Of a DNA stretch of 64,000 nucleotides, positions 59,980-64,000 are shown in pieces. Origin of the DNA: Anaeramoeba flamelloides (lineage: Eukaryota > Metamonada > Anaeramoebidae); contig JANTQA010000021.1 of the NCBI GenBank assembly GCA_027625915.1, positions 310,001 to 374,000 of the forward strand, in the 5' to 3' direction. Numbering within the stretch: the stretch's first letter is position 1; every line of letters begins with the position of its first letter. Both the position numbers and the translations under genes were made by a program. The notes beneath the pieces are model-generated. The model searched no databases and had not been told where the DNA came from. It saw only the letters and a list, made by a program, of their open reading frames with translations.

Positions 59980-61711
59980 TTACTTTTTGAAATTTTGATC
60001 TTTTTTTTGGATTTCTTTTTTTTTTTTAAAATTTGACTTTTCTATATTTTTCCTTTAATTTTTTTTATTTATTTTATTTATTTTCTTTAACATTCATTTG
60101 CTTTCTTTTGATTTATTTCTTTAATTTTTGGTTTCTTCTTAATTTTCTCATTCGCATAGACTTTTCTTTTGCATTTCACTTTTGATTAAACACTAGACCT
60201 TTACTTTTATTTAAATAACGATTCCATTTTTTTTTTTTTTTTTTTTTTTATTATTTTGATCTCTTTAAAAAGATATTATTTAATAAAGGGACGAATAAAT
60301 CTAATTTACCCCCCCCCAAAAAAAAAAAAATGTAATAAAACATTCATTTACACACGAATTCAATTAAAATTGATAAAAAAACTCATTTATCAACTTTAGA
60401 GAAATGAGTTATCATTTTTAAAATTGTCAATTTTTTACAATTAATTTTCAAGTAAAAAGAATTGATTTTTTTTGTTTTGATTTTTGGATCTAAAAAAAGA
60501 ATAATTTGCAAAACAGTTTTATTTTTTTCTCAAATTTCACTTTTTGTAATTTTCTGAGAGTTTTTAGGGACAAATATAATTCAAAATTTAAATCGTATTT
60601 TAAAAATACAAAAAAAATAAACCAAATATTGAATCCTTGAAGATCTGAAAACATATATCATTTATTTTATTTTCAATAATTTATTTAATTTCTTGAAATT
60701 TTTAAATGTTCCCTAATGTTTTTTTTCAGATATTCAGAGAATAATCCATAAACTGTTATTTTTAAAATCAGTTATTTGAGATTTTTTATTTATTTATTTA
60801 TTATGATTATTAATTGGAATTTGTTCAATTTTTTTGATAAATATTTCAAAAATTGAGAAATGATAATCAAAATTTTAAAAATTTGAAGAATTGGATTACT
60901 GCCAACTCACTATCTCTTAGCTATATTCTAGATTGTGTTATTGATAATTATTTTGAAATAATCCAATTAAAAGCCAATTTCTTCAGTTGTTAATTTTGCT
61001 TATAAAGGCTAGAAAAACTTCTTTTATGAGAAATTTTTATTTTAGGGTTTGGCAATTTTTCTCTGATTGTTTTGTTAAAACAATAAAGAGAAGATATAAA
61101 TAATTGATTCGAACTATTCTTTGAAAAAAAAAATTATTTTTTTCAAGTTTAAAATAATTATTGTAATAATTTTGAAATAAAGAATATTTTGAAATTTGTT
61201 ATTTTAAAAAGTTGTGCTTTTATCCTTAAATTGTATTTTTAAACACTTCGTTCACAGACAATAAGATTTCTATCTTTTTCAAGTTAAAATCTTAATATCT
61301 CGTGTAAAATATAAAGAAGTGTTCATTTATTTTAGAAAGATGAATAAAAAATTGCGAAAAAATGGAATTTTTAAAAAAAGTAAAAAAAATGTTTTTTTAC
61401 TTGAGATTAATCGAGGTTTACATTTGATTGTTTTATTTTCTAAAAACTTCAAAAAGAAAAAGTAAATAACAATAATTTCAAGTTCTCATTCTAAATTAGG
61501 ATAAAATTTCTTCGAAAAACATATCAGGAAAAACAGGTTAAAAAAAAATTGATTGTATTTTAGACTCAAACAAAAGGAAACGAAGAATTAAAAAAAACAC
61601 ATCATACACTCAAAAAACTCCCAAGTTTCGAAAAGTTTGATAATAGTTAATTAACATTTTTTTTCACTTTTGATTTTTAATAAAAAAACTTCTTAACAAA
61701 ACTAAACACTC
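59980..61711. other. Intergenic, AT-rich
   Basis: 3' flank of the EML-like gene (T-rich) and 5' flank of the Rab gene. A C-run sits near 60310. No gene or repeat copy recognised. Confidence 0.45.
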
Positions 61712-62196
61712 ATGAATAAATTTAAGATTTGTTTTATTGGAGACGCGAAAGTTGGGAAGACTTCAATCATCACACGATGGATTTACGACACTTTTGAAAC
61801 AGATCTCGAAAGGACCGTAGGGGTTGATTTTCTTTCAAAAACTGTGCATATTGATAATAAAATTGTTCGATTACAGTTATGGGACACAGGTAAGAAAAAT
61901 TCTTCCAGAACAAACAGACTTGTACAACTTTATTAATAATTATTCTCATTATTAATAATAGTACTAGGGATTTTTTTTACGTTTTCTTTTTCATTTTAAA
62001 TACAAACAAACAAAAAAACAGAAAAGAAGGAGATTTTTTTATTTCATTTTCGTTGGCTTTTTTATTTTCCTTTTTTTTCAATTCTCTTTTTTTTATCGTA
62101 TCTTTTAATATTCAGCTGGACAAGAAAAATTTAGATGTCTTTTACCATCTTATATTAGGAACTCTTCAATGGCGATTATTGTTTGTGATGTGACTA
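61712..62196 (+). CDS. Rab6-like small GTPase, first two exons only
   Basis: Exon 1 is 61712-61889 and exon 2 is 62116-62196 (226-bp intron, GTAAGA/TTCAG, phase G|CT). The 86 residues contain the P-loop GDAKVGKTS, switch I with VGVDFLSKT, the RLQLWDTAGQEKF switch II and LLPSYIRNSSMAIIVCDVT. VDFLSKT, RLQLWDT and LPSYIR are typical of the Rab6 branch, which acts in Golgi retrograde traffic. A GTAAAT donor follows the partial Asn/Ser codon. The NKxD and SAK motifs and the prenylated Cys tail are not found in the remaining 1.8 kb. Either the next intron is long and the gene continues past the window, or the gene is truncated. The long-intron reading fits the other genes here. Confidence 0.82.
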
Positions 62197-63740
62197 GTAA
62201 ATATTTTCTTTTCATCCTTCATTCTCTTTTTGTTTTCAATCATTTTAAAATCACCTTCACAAAAGAACAATTTACTTTTTTTTTCTTTGTTTTCTTTTTT
62301 TCCTTGGGTGGGAATTTTAGAACTTAGCAATGATCAAATCCGAATTGATTCTCTTATTTTAATTATGAGAAGAAAATTTTAACTCTTTAAGGACGAAGTT
62401 CCCAAATCGTCGGGTGTTTAGTTATTGTGTATTTTAGACTTCACTTTCTCAAAAAGAATTTTCATTCTGAAGAAATTGGACAAAAAAATTACTTATTTCT
62501 CAGTCAAAATCAACACAAACAACAAACAAAAAAAAAAAAATTTTCAAATAGATCTTTGAATTAAAATTTCTAAAAAAAAAAGATTATAAAGGCATTTTCA
62601 AGTTCAAATTCAAAACATTTCAAATTTGTAAAAATGTGACATTAAAAAATATTTAGAATAGCTTGGGAAAATTTTTATGTGTTTATAGATTTGATATGTT
62701 AAATTAGGAAATTGTTAAATCAAATTTTGGTAGGATCTATCAAAGGTAAAATTCACAAAATTGTTCGAATTGCGGAAAGATTCTCCTTTTTTTTTTAAAA
62801 AGAAATTCTCTGTGGGTAAATTTAACTGAGATTATAAAACTCTTTCAAGTGTGTTTTTATCAACTGTTTTCCTAATTTTCACAGGAAAACGTAGTCCTTA
62901 ATATTTGAAACCGAAGAATATATGAAATAAAATTTTCCTTTGAAATCCAAAAAAAAGGAGATTTAGATAAATCAACAAAATCTCAAATTTAAAATATAAA
63001 CAAGATTTAATATATTCACGAGTTTAAATAATATTATTAATTTTTTATCCTTTCTTTATAAAGCTGAATGAAAATTGTGCCTTTTATTTTAAAATTAACA
63101 ATATTTGATAAAAAAGATGTTTTTGTTATTCAGTAAAGACATTTTAAAAAAGTGAATACTTTTTTTTTTATGAGATTGTCAGAATTAAAACAATTTTAAA
63201 GTTTTCTGTTTTAATAAAGTGAAGAATTTTTTTTTAGAAAAAGTAATTTCCTTCAACCCCCAAACTCTACAACAGATTTAAAATTTTATTCCTCGCTTTA
63301 TAAAATAGAAACCCTCCAACATTTAAAGGCTAAATTCTGAAAAAGTCCTCACTTTTTTAAAACAGAAAACTAATAAAAAAGTTTTAAAAAAGTCCTCACA
63401 TTTTAAAAAACGAATATATAACTTTCACAACTTTACGCTTGTTTACATTGTATTATTTCCTAACCCCTTTAAATGATAACTTGTTAAATCCAAATTAATA
63501 AAGATTTTATCTACAAGTTCAATAAGGAAGAGGAAATTAATTCAATCTCTAAAAAAATCCTTTCTAATTGATTTCTGAAAAAATCGTGGCTAATTTTTTC
63601 AATTAATAATTACAGACAAAATAAAATGAAAAATGGAAAAAAACTAAATTTTTTCATTTTTAATTTATTTTGTAAAGATCCACAAGTGTAAATATGGAAT
63701 GTTGTAAATAATAGAGTTTTTCTAATTTTTGGGATAAATA
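62197..63740. other. Putative long intron 2 of the Rab gene, in part
   Basis: No Rab exon (NKxD box) found. A frame after 62324 (reading LSNDQIRIDSLILIM) follows a possible acceptor but meets stops at once and does not resemble Rab. Holds the inverted repeat at 63139-63408. Confidence 0.35.
63139..63408. repeat. Inverted-repeat element, about 270 bp
   Basis: Left arm blocks CATTTTAAAAAAGTGA and AGTTTTCTGTTTTAATAAAGTG recur as the complement in the right arm (63335-63408, with AAAGTCCTCACTTTTTTAAA). It looks like an old MITE; target site not determined. Confidence 0.55.
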
Positions 63741-63997
63741 AAGAGTTCCATGCATTTATCCAAATTTTTGGTCATAGTAAACGAAATGCTCGGTTTTTAT
63801 TAATAAGCTTGAATGGATTTTCAATTTAAAATCGTTTGGTGAACACCTAAAACTTTTTTTGAAAAATGATTTTTTTTTAAAATTGAAAGATTGGTGTTCA
63901 CCAAACAATTTTTTGATTAAAATTATTATTAGTCTATTAAGATAATCATAAATTATATTTACTATTCCCAAAATTTGGATAAATGCATGGAACTCTT
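63741..63997. mobile_element. MITE family E (257 bp)
   Basis: TA-flanked (63739-63740, 63998-63999). The inverted ends AAGAGTTCCATGCATTTATC plus CAAATTTT are nearly perfect for about 30 bp. Inside is a second, internal inverted repeat (TTTGGTGAACACC at about 63834-63846 with its complement near 63893-63905), giving a double stem. No transposase. Confidence 0.88.
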
Positions 63998-64000
63998 TAT

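Noticed and set aside
62324-62400. Possible Rab exon 3 after an acceptor-like TTTTAG
   Set aside because: In the required phase it meets stop codons within a few residues and lacks any Rab motif.
1-64000. CRISPR arrays, tRNA and rRNA genes
   Set aside because: No regularly spaced identical repeats with unique spacers and no cloverleaf or rRNA-like conserved stretch were recognised; the context is eukaryotic.

Overview
The window is very AT-rich eukaryotic DNA with the standard genetic code and GT-AG introns. It has long homopolymer tracts, protein-coding islands of clearly higher GC, Asn-, Ser-, Gln- and Lys/Glu-rich protein segments, and many short non-autonomous DNA transposons. It looks like a free-living amoeboid protist. 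The PAS protein beginning MGN with a KYLKMI segment reminds me of Anaeramoeba protein families, but that is an impression from memory, not a search result; another AT-rich amoeba is possible.

Layout. 0.8-2.9 kb: a broken, 5'-truncated LINE reverse transcriptase (minus). 3.4-4.2 kb: two copies of a hairpin-bearing repeat with microsatellite tails. 5.6-10.4 kb (minus): a PAS-domain protein whose PAS fold is split by a 3.4-kb intron. 10.4-16.6 kb: repeats, including adjoining MITEs and a palindromic tandem array. 16.6-22.9 kb (minus): a single-exon 2078-residue membrane protein, BPI-like outside the cell and about 16 membrane spans behind. 22.9-31.8 kb: gene-poor, with near-intact MITEs. 31.8-33.6 kb: a leucine-rich-repeat and coiled-coil protein. 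37.8-46.5 kb: a seven-membrane-span GOST (GPR107/TMEM87-like) protein in three exons across two introns of 3.9 and 3.6 kb. 48.3-50.7 kb: a protein with an MLKL/HeLo-like four-helix N-terminus, a SAM-like segment, a coiled coil and an RGG box. 54.3-60.0 kb: a C2-HELP-WD40 protein related to the EML microtubule-binding family. 61.7-62.2 kb: the first two exons of a Rab6-like GTPase.

Two themes stand out. First, introns are bimodal: most are about 100-230 bp, but three genes carry introns of 2.4-3.9 kb that hold transposon copies, so exons would easily be missed or genes split. All splice joins given here were found by matching phase and domain continuity by eye, not by transcripts. Second, at least five families of TA-flanked inverted-repeat elements are present, one with five copies in 64 kb. 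Functionally the genes point to endomembrane traffic (Rab6-like, GOST), cytoskeleton (EML-like), sensing (PAS) and lipid or membrane contact (BPI-like receptor, four-helix protein). They show no operon-like or pathway clustering.
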